Origin: Doryteuthis pealeii
Lineage: Eukaryota; Mollusca; Cephalopoda; Myopsida; Loliginidae
Assembly (NCBI GenBank): GCA_023376005.1
Contig: CM042142.1
Span: forward strand, 55,533,185 to 55,597,184
Direction of reading: 5' to 3'
Length of the DNA stretch: 64,000 nucleotides
Part shown: piece by piece, positions 32,369 through 43,224 of the stretch
Position numbering within the stretch: the first letter of the stretch is position 1
Layout of the letters: each line of letters begins with the position of its first letter
Made by a program: the position numbers and the translations under genes
The notes under the pieces: model-generated
Told to the model about the DNA's origin: nothing
Seen by the model: only the letters and a program-made list of their open reading frames with translations
Database searches by the model: none

Positions 32369-32459
32369 TATATATATATATATATATATATGCATATATA
32401 TATATGCACAAGGGGTGTAGAAATGTTCTCAGCCTAACCAAGAGGAAATAGCCAAGAGC
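32253..32459. repeat. Palindrome: 57-bp arms around a (TA)n core
   Basis: 32253-32310 is apparently the exact reverse complement of 32403-32459 (cctcttggttaggctgagaa in the left arm). The core is about 90 bp of TA with tatgcata interruptions. It could extrude a cruciform. An assembly fold-over at a TA tract is an alternative. Confidence 0.9.
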
Positions 32460-32469
32460 CATGAAATGC

Positions 32470-33625
32470 AAGGCATTCTATATATTTTCCTACTGTTCAA
32501 CACACTTGGTTATATCATTCCTCAAATTTCTTTAACCCTTCTCCTCAAAAATTCAATAGAAATAATTAAAAAACAAACAATATTCTCTTCATTGTCAGGG
32601 TTTTATATGTGTATATATGGGCATATAACTGTTCTTATGTATTTAAAAAATTTTTTTATATAAGTTTAAAGTTATTGGCATGTTTACATTTGAATATGAT
32701 TTCATTTCTTCTATTCAATTGTTTCTTCTGGTTTTTGAATTTATCATTGCAATTTTTCCCTAACAATTGAAACATAAAATACACAAAATACATGAAATTA
32801 GAACATTTATATTACAAGTAAAAAATCAAATTACAAAACTACAATGTCACAGGTATGGCCAGCACGGGCAGACCATGAGGTTTATAGAATAAAGTTTTTA
32901 AAATGTGACACACTGACATTTGCATTTATTATTAGAGATGTAGTTTTCTACTTTTTGATATGATACTAGCTTTGCTATTGACTTTGAACTTCAAGTCAAT
33001 TGGTTGTCAGTTTCTTACTTTACTCATGAGCTATGCATCTAAAATCTTGTGAGACTGGTTAACTATCATTATGAATTAATTGGCCCTAGTCATTTATTTA
33101 ACTTCTATATGGAGAGAGAAGGCAAGAGCAAACTTTAGGTTTAAACTTTTGTATGTAAGATGCATATAAACCATATATCTGTGCAAACAAATGACTTATT
33201 GAATAGAAATAATTACTTGAAACTATAGAATTATCAGTTTTAGATAGAAATACTTAAAACAATACAACTGTATGTAGATTATCTGTATTAGATAAGAATA
33301 CTTTTTATGGGCAAAAAAAAAGAAACAAGGTTTATAGAAATCGTGAGTGTGCCCTTGCCATGAATTGACATGTTTAACAAATTTGGAATTTGAAAAAAAT
33401 GAAAAAGACAAAAATAAGGAAAATGGGAAAAATCACACCAGTGAGATCTTCAAAACAACAAAGACCAGACTAAAGAGACAAATAAAATGTTGAAATAGAT
33501 TTAAATTTATATCCAAACCAAGGTATTATTCATGTATTTATAATACTCAATATATGCAAAAATATATACACAAATCTTTTACGTTTGAGTTCTCAGTTTT
33601 GGTTGGATCCTATCAAGGAGAACAC
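32470..33625. other. No recognisable feature
   Basis: AT-rich, apparently unique DNA for more than 1 kb, with only short motif-free open frames. Confidence 0.5.
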
Positions 33626-33630
33626 TTGAT

Positions 33631-33631
<1 letters not shown>

Positions 33632-33684
<53 letters not shown>

Positions 33685-33785
33685 CATACTTATCTATATA
33701 TTTGTGTATACAAGCCTTTATATATATATATAGTTACATAGATATAGACATACATCTGTCTATGTCTTTCTAATCTCTTACTCTT

Positions 33786-33827
<42 letters not shown>

Positions 33828-33846
33828 TATATATATATATATATAT
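33632..33846. repeat. (TA)n and (CA)n tracts
   Basis: TA runs at about 33632-33682 and 33805-33846, with a CA run at about 33786-33810. Confidence 0.9.
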
Positions 33847-34164
33847 GTATTTCACAATTGATTGATGTTTTAATCATAAATGCAACTGATAACTTTCCAT
33901 TTTCTTATTATTCAAACCCTAATTTTTAAATATCCTCCCAGATATGAATGAAATTTTCACTAATTCTGCAGAAAAAGCGTCTGAAAGGTTCATAGGCTCA
34001 CAACGATATACTCATGGGAATATGACCAAATGAGGTTCATTTTTCAACATGGCCGCACTTGCAGTGCTTGGTCAAAAAGTCATCAACATCACATATAACA
34101 TGATCATATGAACTTTTCAGCTCAACCTTATATATATATATATACACACATATATTCGCATGGA

Positions 34165-34417
34165 TTGTCCACTGTGTATCTGTGGCCGAAGCAGTAAAAG
34201 TCTTTGACTCTCCTGCTGAAGTCCCGGTTTCGATTTCTGTTGGAGGAAAGTCGTTAGTATACATTGATGATGAGACTTAATAAAGTTGAAACAGTCTGTA
34301 CGATGTTCGACACTCCACACAATTCTTTGCTGAGGTTCACTTGTCATGATTATTTTCTATAATTATCGATTTTTATGCGATATACGCATTGTAATTGCCT
34401 TCAAGCAAAATATAAAT

Positions 34418-34425
<8 letters not shown>
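34165..34425 (+). mobile_element. tRNA-headed SINE with hammerhead, copy of 23096-23433
   Basis: Has A box tggccgaagcagtaaaag (34183-34200), B-box-like ggtttcgattt (34226-34236), hammerhead (34261-34306), then the 3' tail gatatacgcattgtaattgcc near 34379-34400 with an A-rich end. It aligns along its whole length with the minus strand of 23096-23330. Confidence 0.75.
34261..34306 (+). ncRNA. Hammerhead motif, C3 to A
   Basis: Stem I ACATTG/CGATGT, stem II GACTT-AATA-AAGTT, GAAA and a GTA cleavage triplet are all kept. The core reads ATGATGA (34267-34273), so the catalytic C3 is replaced. It probably does not cleave. Confidence 0.7.
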
Positions 34426-34468
<43 letters not shown>

Positions 34469-34547
34469 TATAGATATAGATATAGATAGATAGACACACA
34501 CAGACACACACATATATATATATATATATAATATATATATATATATC
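34424..34547. repeat. Compound TA/GA/TAGA/CACA microsatellite
   Basis: Successive TA, GA, TAGA, CACACA and TA runs directly after the SINE tail. Confidence 0.9.
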
Positions 34548-34676
34548 ATTATAAAGAAGGTCCTCAAAATGGCTTGAATTTTGTTTTTAAAAATGTTTTT
34601 ATTTAAGCATCTAAAAAATTAAAAAAATAAATTTATAACAAAATTCAAACCATTTTGCAGACCTTCTTTATTACAA
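34548..34676. mobile_element. Foldback element, about 40-bp arms
   Basis: 34548-34590 (aaagaaggtcctcaaaatgg...) is the imperfect reverse complement of 34635-34676 (...ccattttgcagaccttcttt). Small MITE or hairpin-forming repeat. Confidence 0.75.
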
Positions 34677-34727
34677 AATATTTAATTTTCTCTCATTGTA
34701 TCTACAACAACCTTTCTCTTTTCTCTC

Positions 34728-34729
34728 TC

Positions 34730-34760
<31 letters not shown>

Positions 34761-35385
34761 TGTGTACATTAATATACATACAAACATAGTTAGGTATGTG
34801 CTGCATATTCACAGAGTACTCGTATACACATACATATATGACTGTATATACATGAATATATTTGTATCTGCAAACAAACACATGTATATATTGCATAAAT
34901 ATTTATTTACATGCATATTCTCTGAGTACTTGGTGTATATGTTCATACTCATGCATATATATATATATGTATATATATAATATGTATATATATAATATAT
35001 ATATATGTGTGTGTTGTGTGTGTGTGTGTGTGTTGTGTGTGTCTGCGTGTGTGTGTTTGTTTATATGTGTATCATAATATATATACATATATAAATGTAT
35101 ATATAGTTGAATATTTTAGAGAGCACTTGCATATATTCATGCATGTATATATGTGTAATATTATATAATATTATATATATAATAATATATATATAATGTA
35201 TGTATGTATGTATGTATGTGTATATTAATATAATATGGATCCATAAATATATATATATATATATACCTTATATATTCACAGAGTACTTTTATGCATAGGT
35301 TTGTGTATGTACATATATGTGTGTATTCCTGCATACATATATATATGTGTGTGTGTGTTTGTATTAATATAACATGAATGCATAA

Positions 35386-35417
<32 letters not shown>

Positions 35418-35580
35418 TATATATATAATATATATATATATATATACACATACACATATATTATATAACACCTTCATAATCACGGTACTTTTATGTCTAT
35501 GTGTGTATATATGTACACATATGCATTTATACATGTATACTCATATATAGATATAGATAAATATATATATATAAAGTACC
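34728..35580. repeat. Microsatellite cluster (TA, TG, TGTA)
   Basis: At least ten TA or TG runs in 850 bp, separated by short diverged words such as acatgaatata and cacagagtactc. The open frames are translations of repeats. Confidence 0.9.
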
Positions 35581-35963
35581 TGCATATTACAAAAAACTTG
35601 AACATACACATAGAACACAGGTAATTAGGTATATGTGTGCATGTCGATGGAAACCAGAAAAATAATCAGAAAAAAGAAAACATAGGAGAATTATGCATTG
35701 AATGGGAAGTTATTTTCTCAGTGAGATGTAAATATTGAGAACTCTGGCAATATTGTTTGGAGTCTCTTATTGAGCAGTGAGGCTAATCAAACTAATCCAC
35801 AATGCTATATGAGATTGTCTATTCAGCTATAATGACACGGCATTTGCTCATACAAACTAATTCTTTCAACTGACTAGTCTATTTAAGTATGCATCATACA
35901 AATCATCCCTAAGAAGCTAGTCTAACATGTAATATTGTAAGGCATTCATTTTAGAGTCATTTG

Positions 35964-35965
<2 letters not shown>
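35581..35965. other. No recognisable feature
   Basis: Unremarkable AT-rich DNA, ending at a poly-A run of about 30 (35966-35995). Confidence 0.5.
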
Positions 35966-35995
<30 letters not shown>

Positions 35996-36114
35996 AAGAC
36001 CAGTTGTGCTTATGCACTTCTTTCTTTTGTTACCTCCCTTTTTTTAGTAATCTTTTTTTTTTTATAATCTTTAAAAACAAAGATATTTTGTTTTTCTTTT
36101 CATGAATTCATTAA

Positions 36115-36640
36115 TTTAAAAAAAAATAGATTTTTGAATATATTTTTTGGAAATATACGTTGTCTATAGTTAAGTTTACGAAGTATAACTTTCTGGTTAT
36201 ATTTCTAGGTTGAGAGAGTTTTTAAAAAAAATATAGAAAGGATCTATAATGAATTAATAAAGAATATAGATTTTTGGAGAAAAAAAATTATATTAAAAAA
36301 AAAGATTTTGAAATATATTTTTTGGAAATATACGTTGTCTATAGTAAGTTTATGAAGTATAACTTTCTGGTTATATTTCTAGGTTGAGAGAGTTTTTAAA
36401 AATATAGAAAGGATCTATAATGAATTAATAAAGAATATAGATTTTTGGAAAAAAAAATTATATTAAAAAAAAATAGATTTTTGAAATATTTCTTTGAAAA
36501 AACATTCATTGTCTATAGTTAAGTTTACAAAGAATAACTTTCTAGTTATAATTTCAGACAGAGTGAGTTTAAAAAGGATTTATAATATAGAATGTAATTA
36601 ATAAAGAATATGAATTTTTTTTTAAATTAAGGAATATTCT
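36115..36640 (+). repeat. Tandem repeat, three units of about 173 bp
   Basis: Units begin near 36128, 36302 and 36475 and share ttttttggaaatatacg, gtctatagttaagttta and gaaaggatctataat. A fourth, diverged unit lies at 36970-37120 after about 330 bp of unrelated sequence. Confidence 0.85.
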
Positions 36641-36965
36641 GAATAATTTTTTAATTCTTTTGCCTCCCAAATTTTCCCCATGGTTGTACTAAATTCTTTT
36701 GGTATTTTTTATCTGTATGATGGGATATTTCAAAGTTCACAATCTATTCCCCTCAGAACTCATTCTATTCAAATAAAGTCCTATTATTATTGTAATCTGG
36801 GACCTTGTTCAATTACAATGTACAATTTGTACTTTGACTGGGTGTGGTGGAACAGCCGCTGTGAGTAGGCAAAGAGTTAATTCCAAAAAACGAGGTACCA
36901 TTTGATATTTTTTTAAATATATAGCTTGGATTTTTTAAATTAAAACTAAAATTCAATTAAATTTA
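36641..36965. other. Unrelated sequence within the tandem repeat
   Basis: Separates repeat units three and four. A 62-codon frame has no motif. Confidence 0.4.
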
Positions 36966-37306
36966 ATATTTTTGGCAGATAAAATAGTTAAGTTTACTGA
37001 GTATAACTTTCATATTATATTTCCAGGTTGAGAGAATTTAAAAAGTATAGAAAGGATCTATAATATAGAAAGTAATTAATAAAGTATATGGATTTTTTGA
37101 AAATTTGTGGAACTTTCTGAATAATTTTGTAAGGTATTTGAGTTTAATTCTATTTTTTTTATATTGAATTTATCATCAATTTTTCTGTTTATTCTTTATC
37201 ACTGAAGGGATTTTTTCAGAATTAATAAATGAATTACCGTTCAATCATTTTTTCTTTAATGACCAAAATGGCCTTTACTTTTATATCCAAAAATGAAGTG
37301 ATAATG

Positions 37307-37394
37307 ATATTGGGTTGGTGCATAATTATTGCAGATTTTCTTCTACAAATTTGTTGAAAAAAAAAACCACAATAATTATGCACCAACCAATATT
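37307..37394. mobile_element. MADE1-like mariner MITE hairpin
   Basis: About 88 bp, with inverted ends gggttggtgcataattattg and its complement caataattatgcaccaacc, separated by a loop of about 25 bp. Size, layout and the ttggtgca word match the mariner-derived MADE1-type MITEs known in mammals, whose hairpins gave rise to the mir-548 family. Confidence 0.8.
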
Positions 37395-37395
37395 T

Positions 37396-37858
37396 TTAAA
37401 AATATATAATTTGGTTCTTTTTAATCAAACCTGAAATTCAATTAATTCAAATTTATTTATTAGATAAAATAGTTATGATTACTTCATCATTAAAAAGATA
37501 TATTTTACTTATCTTTATATGTTCTGATTTGCAAAATTCAAGTTTATTGAAAAGTGAAAGTGTTAGTATTTGTCAAAATAAAATTTATTGAAATAATATA
37601 AAATATCTATTCAAATAAGATGTACTAAAAGAATTATTTATCTAAAGAGATTAAATGACATTTTTACTTAATAAAAGGACATTTATTATGATAGAATAAT
37701 TATATATATATAACATTTATTAAAACATTTACTTACAATGACATTTATTAAGATAAAATATTAAGAATATTTATGAAAAAATAAAATAAATCATTAAATG
37801 ATTAAAATGAAATTTTTTTTTTAAACTGCAGTTCACATTCTTGAATAGGTAAATAAAT
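37396..37858. other. No recognisable feature
   Basis: Very AT-rich DNA dominated by aatttatt-type words. Confidence 0.5.
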
Positions 37859-37975
37859 GCAGTAGTATCTCTTGACTTACAAGTTTAATTTGTTCTCAAT
37901 TTTCTCATACATCAAATCAATTTTCCCCCATTTAAATAAACTAAAATGTCATTAATCCATTCCACCCACCCCAAT
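37859..37975 (+). mobile_element. pogo/Tigger-like MITE end
   Basis: Begins gcagtagtatctcttgactt and continues with catcaaatcaattttccccc, resembling pogo/Tigger-type terminal regions. The other end was not found. Confidence 0.45.
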
Positions 37976-38171
37976 AAAAAAACACCCCAGTTTTTTGTTA
38001 CATTTTGTTAGATTAAATAAGAATAGCACTGAATTGTATGAAAATAAAATAAGATGTAATGAATTATGTGCTGTAATATGTTTTAATGTTTATCTACCTA
38101 TACATATATAAGGGGGCAGTTTTGTGTATGTCTTGATGAAACTACAAAAATACAATAATTAATTACAAAAA

Positions 38172-38174
<3 letters not shown>

Positions 38175-38232
<58 letters not shown>
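38175..38232. repeat. (TA)n microsatellite
   Basis: About 58 bp of pure TA. Confidence 0.95.
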
Positions 38233-38238
<6 letters not shown>

Positions 38239-38500
38239 CACTGGCTCTTGCTTTTGTGCAAAAATTATGAAGATTTGATTTATATTCAAAGATGTTTAAA
38301 AATTAAAATATACATAGAAATAGCATTGAAATTCTACTTAAAAAATATCCAGCATTAGTAAATTTCAAAGGTAAACATATCAGCACACCATGGTTATAAT
38401 AATGATAATAATGAAATTTATTGTCTACAGTGCTCAGGTGCACCACAATTCATTATACCCTCTCTATCCAGGAAATTCTGGGTAACTGCTTCTAGTTTTT
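38233..38500 (+). repeat. Interspersed repeat, partner of 13922-14150
   Basis: Same sequence words as 13922-14150, with an additional 60 bp (atgataataatgaaattt...) inserted before the actgcttctagttt end. Confidence 0.7.
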
Positions 38501-38555
38501 TTAAATAATAATTTTCTTTAAAGTCATGCTAACAGCTCAGATTCCAATGACTCTC

Positions 38556-38668
38556 TCTCACCACCTGTCCCTATTGGTCATCACTCCTGGCAAGGACTTC
38601 TCACCAACTGGCCTTATTGGTCAAGTCCTTGCCAGGAGTGATGACCGATAAGAGACCAGGTGGTGAGA
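38556..38668. repeat. Near-perfect hairpin, about 45-bp arms
   Basis: 38556-38599 pairs with 38623-38668 (core catcactcctggcaaggac). The 23-bp loop (ctcaccaactggccttattg...) is a partial direct copy of the outer arm, so the structure holds two and a half related units. Possible snapback element or small-RNA precursor. Confidence 0.9.
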
Positions 38669-38804
38669 AGTATTCATTATTTGTTCTGTGTTATTCAGAA
38701 GAACCTTAATCTTGTTAAACTAAAAGGTTAACACTTCCTAAATGGTTGTAAATGTTTATCCTGAAACAAATGTAAATTAGAAAATGTTTGAACAAAAAGT
38801 TGTA

Positions 38805-39184
38805 CAGTGGTACTTTGACTTTTGTCACACCTGACTATCATCATTTGTGAGTTACACAGCCGGTTTGTAGGTGGAAGATTACCTGGACTTGTCATGGGTT
38901 ATTTGACTTTCATAGCCTCGTTACAGGTGAACCAGTTTGCGTCATGTTGTGTCTGGCATGTTTTTTATATTATGTGTAATTTAATTGAAGAGTGTCAGAA
39001 ATTTATTAATTTGATTTATTTATTATTATTTCTATTATAATAAAATCTATTTATTATAAATTATGTTTAAGAGAAAAAAAAAGTTAACTTTGGACTAAAA
39101 AATTGCTCATTTACCTAAGACTAAGAAATACCTGATGTACTGTTAGAAGTTAATTCACACTTCCCCACCAAAAAAAGTAACTAC
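38805..39184 (+). mobile_element. pogo-like MITE family member 1
   Basis: Starts cagtggtactttgactt. The shared interior includes tttgtgagtta, ggtggaagatta, tcgttacaggtgaacc and gtgtcagaaatttatt. Further copies are at 40120-40312 and 41090-41305 plus 41650-41815. No transposase. Confidence 0.65.
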
Positions 39185-39328
39185 AATGTATGTCAAAAAA
39201 GTATTGAGATTTTTTTGTACTTTGTGACACACCTTGTATTCTAAAAAATTAATATTAAATTCATTGTTCATTTCTATCTTGGTAAATACAACTTCAATCT
39301 CAATACTTTTATGACACACCTTGTATGT
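39185..39328. mobile_element. mariner-like MITE, about 144 bp
   Basis: The left end tacaatgtatgtcaaaaaag and the reversed right end tacaaggtgtgtcataaaag are inverted termini, each followed by tattgagat. It lies against the pogo-like copy at its left. Confidence 0.75.
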
Positions 39329-39354
39329 ATCACACTACCTATTTATTTAATTAA

Positions 39355-39990
39355 TCTTATTATAATGGAGATTGTGGGTTTGTCTGTCTGTAACCGAAAC
39401 ATATAACTATACAAGTCACAATTCCCTTTGTTATTTACATCACATTCTCCATGATTTTATATTTATTTAAACCTCAATTATTAATAAAATTGTTTTACAT
39501 CATTAATACTGTTGATCATATCTAGATACAGATAACATGCAATTGTATTTATATATACAACAAATAGCGGTTTACAGTGTGAATGGGAAGGTTTTTGCAT
39601 ATTGATGTTAAAAATTTGATTTTAATAAATATATACTTAGTATTATTGATTTCTAATTGTTTGTTTTTTCTTATTGAATATGAGCAAAAATCTCGGGGAT
39701 AAATCTTAAAAGAAATCCATTAACAAGAAGAAATAACTGTAATTTTATTCTTTATTTCCTGTTTTAACTAAATAGTTAAATTAGGAAAATTTACCAATGA
39801 AAGACGGGCGTAATGGAAAATGATGGAAGAGTTAGTTTCAAAGTTGTTCTATTTTTCAATCATACCCCCTCTGTTCCAAATCTTTTTATCTGCATTCTTA
39901 TTCAGTTTCATTAGCCTTTCTAATTTAATATCATATTTTATTATATTAAAGCTTAAATACTTGCACCTGGAGGGTGCATATATTAGCTAG
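39355..39990 (+). mobile_element. Helitron, non-autonomous, complete
   Basis: Flanked A|TC at 39354-39356 and CTAG|T at 39987-39991. Eight bases before CTAG stands a hairpin, tgcacc-tggag-ggtgca. The 5' end tcttattataatggagatt matches 22604. It is the cleanest Helitron in the window, 636 bp, with no gene. Confidence 0.9.
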
Positions 39991-40119
39991 TATACTGAAT
40001 TACTTAGTATAAAAATTAAACAAAGAAATAATAATTGTTGTACTATTTATCTATTTTGTGGAATAGGAATGAATGAATTAAAATTGCATTAACTTAAATG
40101 GGAAAAATTTTGCTGATTT

Positions 40120-40312
40120 TTTTTCTCAGTTTGCAGGTAGAAAATTCCCTTGACTTGTGATGGGTTATTTCACTTTCATTGCCTTGTTAAAAAGTGAATC
40201 AGTTTGCATAATGACATCATTGTGTGGAATTGTCTCTGATGTGTTTTATAATAACAGTACCTCCCTCCCAAGAAGTAATTAGAGACTTAAGTCAAGGTAT
40301 CACTATGCAGAG
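40120..40312 (+). mobile_element. pogo-like MITE family member 2
   Basis: Interior words as in 38805-39184. It ends aagtcaaggtatcacta, whose complement tagtgataccttgactt matches the family's 5' end, so the terminal inverted repeat is visible here. Confidence 0.65.
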
Positions 40313-40530
40313 AAAAAGATGTTATTTTTAAATATCTTATTTTGCTTCATTTATTAAATTAGCTGTTCAGATAACCAATGATATCACAGGTAGGATTTAT
40401 CTAACAGATGTATAAAAACTTTTATTTATTTATTTTTAAATCTATATATTAGACATATAATGACACTTTCTAGCAGTAAGATAGAATCAGTGATCACAAC
40501 TGAATTTTAGCCCTATTGCATTTGATCCTG

Positions 40531-40534
<4 letters not shown>

Positions 40535-40567
<33 letters not shown>
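40535..40567. repeat. (TA)n microsatellite
   Basis: About 33 bp of TA. Confidence 0.9.
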
Positions 40568-40570
<3 letters not shown>

Positions 40571-41015
40571 GTAAAATGGAAGTGAATCTGACTATGATAA
40601 GGACTATGATAAGGACACCATCACTATTACAAATTCCTGAAACTTTCCATCTTCATCAATTGTGCTGTGGACTTACTTTTGTAAAACTTGCTTTTGTAGC
40701 TGGAATACATCTTGAACATTTTTGATATTTTTATATACTTTTACTTCAAACTCTTTTGAGTTTTTCTAATGATAAAAATGCTTCTGATTTTTAAAAATAA
40801 GATTTATTTTATTTTTAACACAAAATACGCATTTTCAAAAATTTTTTAAATTCCGACCCTGAACGAGAGCGTTTGTTTGTACCTCATGATTAACGATTTA
40901 TTTATTCAATCTTTACTCATAAATATAGTTGCTTTTAAAAAAGTCCGCTTTATTAAAAGGTCGAAATAGATCTGTCAGCAAATTAATAACATCTTGTTTT
41001 TTCTAAAAACTTTCT

Positions 41016-41020
<5 letters not shown>
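40568..41020. other. No recognisable feature
   Basis: AT-rich DNA; a motif-free open frame at 40516-40725 runs through the microsatellite. Confidence 0.5.

Positions 41021-41022
<2 letters not shown>

Positions 41023-41066
<44 letters not shown>
41023..41066. repeat. (TA)n microsatellite
   Basis: About 44 bp of TA. Confidence 0.9.
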
Positions 41067-41072
<6 letters not shown>

Positions 41073-41089
41073 GTTGATTCTTTAACTCT

Positions 41090-41815
41090 TATCACTGACC
41101 ATTGACTTTATTACTAATTCTCTCCATTTAATTTTGGTCACTCCTGACTGCAGTCATTTGTGAGTTGCATTGCCAGTTTGCAGGTGGAAAATTATCTGGA
41201 CTTGTGACAGGTTATTTCAGTTTCATTCCCTCGTTACAGGTGAATCAGTTTGCATAATGACATCATTTTCTGGAGTTGTCTCAGGTATGTTTTATAAAAT
41301 ACCAAAATACTTTTCAGAATGTCCCTTTGTTCATTATTCTGAACAGATTGAAACCAACTACTGCGAGGTTTCAAGAATAATTGACATAAAACCGAAATAA
41401 TAATGATAATAATATGAACTGACATTTAACTTTGACCAAATTTTTCACAAGCCAATGAAATAAAAAAAAAACCAAAAGAAATAATACCTTATATTTAGTT
41501 CCTTGAGAAATTTTGAGATGATGGATATTACAAAGGTCTATTAATTGATAATTCATAATGATTGACTAATTAATAATAATAATCAAATGGTTAATAATAA
41601 TTCCATATATTAATTTCGGGTTAATGATAATAAAATATGAAAGTTGAAATTGAAAAGTGTCAGAAATTTATTTATTTTGTATTAATCACCATTTCTAAAT
41701 ATTTTGTGATAAATTATTTTAAAGAGAAAAAAAAATCAACTTTCTAAAAAATACAAATCCCTGATGTACTATGGAAAGGTGATTGACATCACCCCAAAAA
41801 GTACCTATGTACCAC
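41090..41815 (+). mobile_element. pogo-like MITE family member 3, interrupted
   Basis: The family interior is split: 41090-41305 matches the first part of 38805-39184 and 41650-41815 the second part (gtgtcagaaatttattta, cctgatgtacta). The intervening 345 bp is unrelated AT-rich DNA, probably an insertion. Confidence 0.6.
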
Positions 41816-41837
41816 GCCAGTTGCCTATTTAATTGAT

Positions 41838-42169
41838 GGGTAATCAAATCATCCAGACCATAAAACCCACCCGTTTCAATTTTTCTGAAATTTTGTCAAA
41901 GTGTGGATTATGATAAAGTTAGACAATCCCCAAAATTTGAGCTTTCAATTCAAAAAAATTGGCGGAGTCATATCGATTTTTAGCTCTCCAAATCTAGGTG
42001 GGGGGTCGCAAATAATGGCGACTTTTTTAAAATTTTGTCGCCAATTTTTGGAACTGGAAGCTCAAATTTGGGGATTATCTAATGTTAACATTGTCCACAC
42101 CTGGAAAAAATTGAAGGGGGGTTGGTGACAATTTTACTTTTTTCTGGATGATTTAACATGGAATTACCC
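41838..42169. mobile_element. TIR/foldback element, 332 bp
   Basis: Inverted arms cover most of the element: gggtaat near 41838 with attaccc ending 42169, aatcatccaga with tctggatgatt, and acaatccccaaaatttgagc with its near-complement at 42060-42080. The spacer contains a G-run. No ORF is seen. Confidence 0.75.
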
Positions 42170-42480
42170 TGATATATCTTAATATAATGTGATATCTTCT
42201 ATTCTTATATGATATCTTCTATTATTATTCTTATATAATATAATTCTATTTGTATATAATATAATGCAATATCTTCTATTCTTCATTAGGGTGACTATAG
42301 ATGAACTCTTCAGGCTCACTCAAAACAACATGTATAAACCACAAGATGGCAGATCTACTAACCCCCTTCATCAATATCAACTAGCAGAACCTGTGGATAT
42401 ACCTAAATATAATATAATTATTAGAACATTTGATATGTTTACTTAAGAGCTATTGTAAAATGTAATATAATAATCTTGAT
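42170..42480. other. AT-rich DNA with (atatcttctatt) short repeats
   Basis: A few imperfect repeats of atatcttctattctta near 42190-42285. Nothing else seen. Confidence 0.5.
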
Positions 42481-42489
42481 TTAATCTCT

Positions 42490-42690
42490 TTCACTTTTTT
42501 TTCTTTCTTTCCTTCTTTTCATCTTTTCCTTATGTTCCATTGAAACAGATTAGCATTATCGCTTCCACGTGCTCACCCCTCTCTCTATCTTTTACCTATT
42601 CTATTTCTTTCTTTCTGCCTTCCTTATTATATTTTTTTCTGTGTAGTATTTCCTTTTTCTTACCTTTCTTTCTTTTTAATAAAAAACGGA
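42490..42690. repeat. Pyrimidine-rich tract
   Basis: About 200 bp strongly enriched in C and T on the plus strand (ctttctttcctt words). Confidence 0.75.
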
Positions 42691-42959
42691 ATAGTTCATT
42701 ATTTACCTGAGGTGATGACACTCATAAGAAAAAAGAAGTTGGCGGATAAGCAACACTAGATGATCAGGAGTTACAGAGGGTGCTGCAAGATGATAATGGT
42801 CATATGATTAAGGAATACAAGTATTAATATATAGATCATACAAGAGGCGATGTTCACTTCAATTGGTGACTTATCAGTATTATACACAGGATACTACAAT
42901 ATACTCCTTTAAACTTTCAAAAAATGCAAACAAAAAATGAAGATTACTATAATATATAT

Positions 42960-43224
42960 TTTGTGGGGCTAGGAAGAAATTGAAATATTGAAATTACGTT
43001 TCCTGTATGGAGTTAAATGTCTTAGAGAAATCTACAAACAAAAATGTTGCCTCAATTTTTTTTGCTCGTACTCCTTCGAAAGTTTGATGAATAGTCAGAA
43101 TCTGAGAAATTGTAGATTGATTTCACCAAAAATCTGTTTTGATTTTTCTTAGAAATTTTCTTGACTCCAGGTTGAATGTGATTGAGAAGCAAGGCATTAC
43201 AAATCTCAGCAGCTATGGCAATAA
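42960..43224 (-). pseudogene. LINE reverse transcriptase fragment
   Basis: Broken minus-strand frames give CNALLLNHIQPGVKKISKKN, NQNRFLVKSIYNFSDSD and, after a frameshift, IEATFLFVDFSKTFNSIQ. This is the N-terminal part of an RTE/Jockey-like RT domain (NQNGFR...F-D-SKAFDS consensus). Stops and frameshifts make it inactive. An LTR begins exactly at its upstream edge (43225). Confidence 0.8.
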
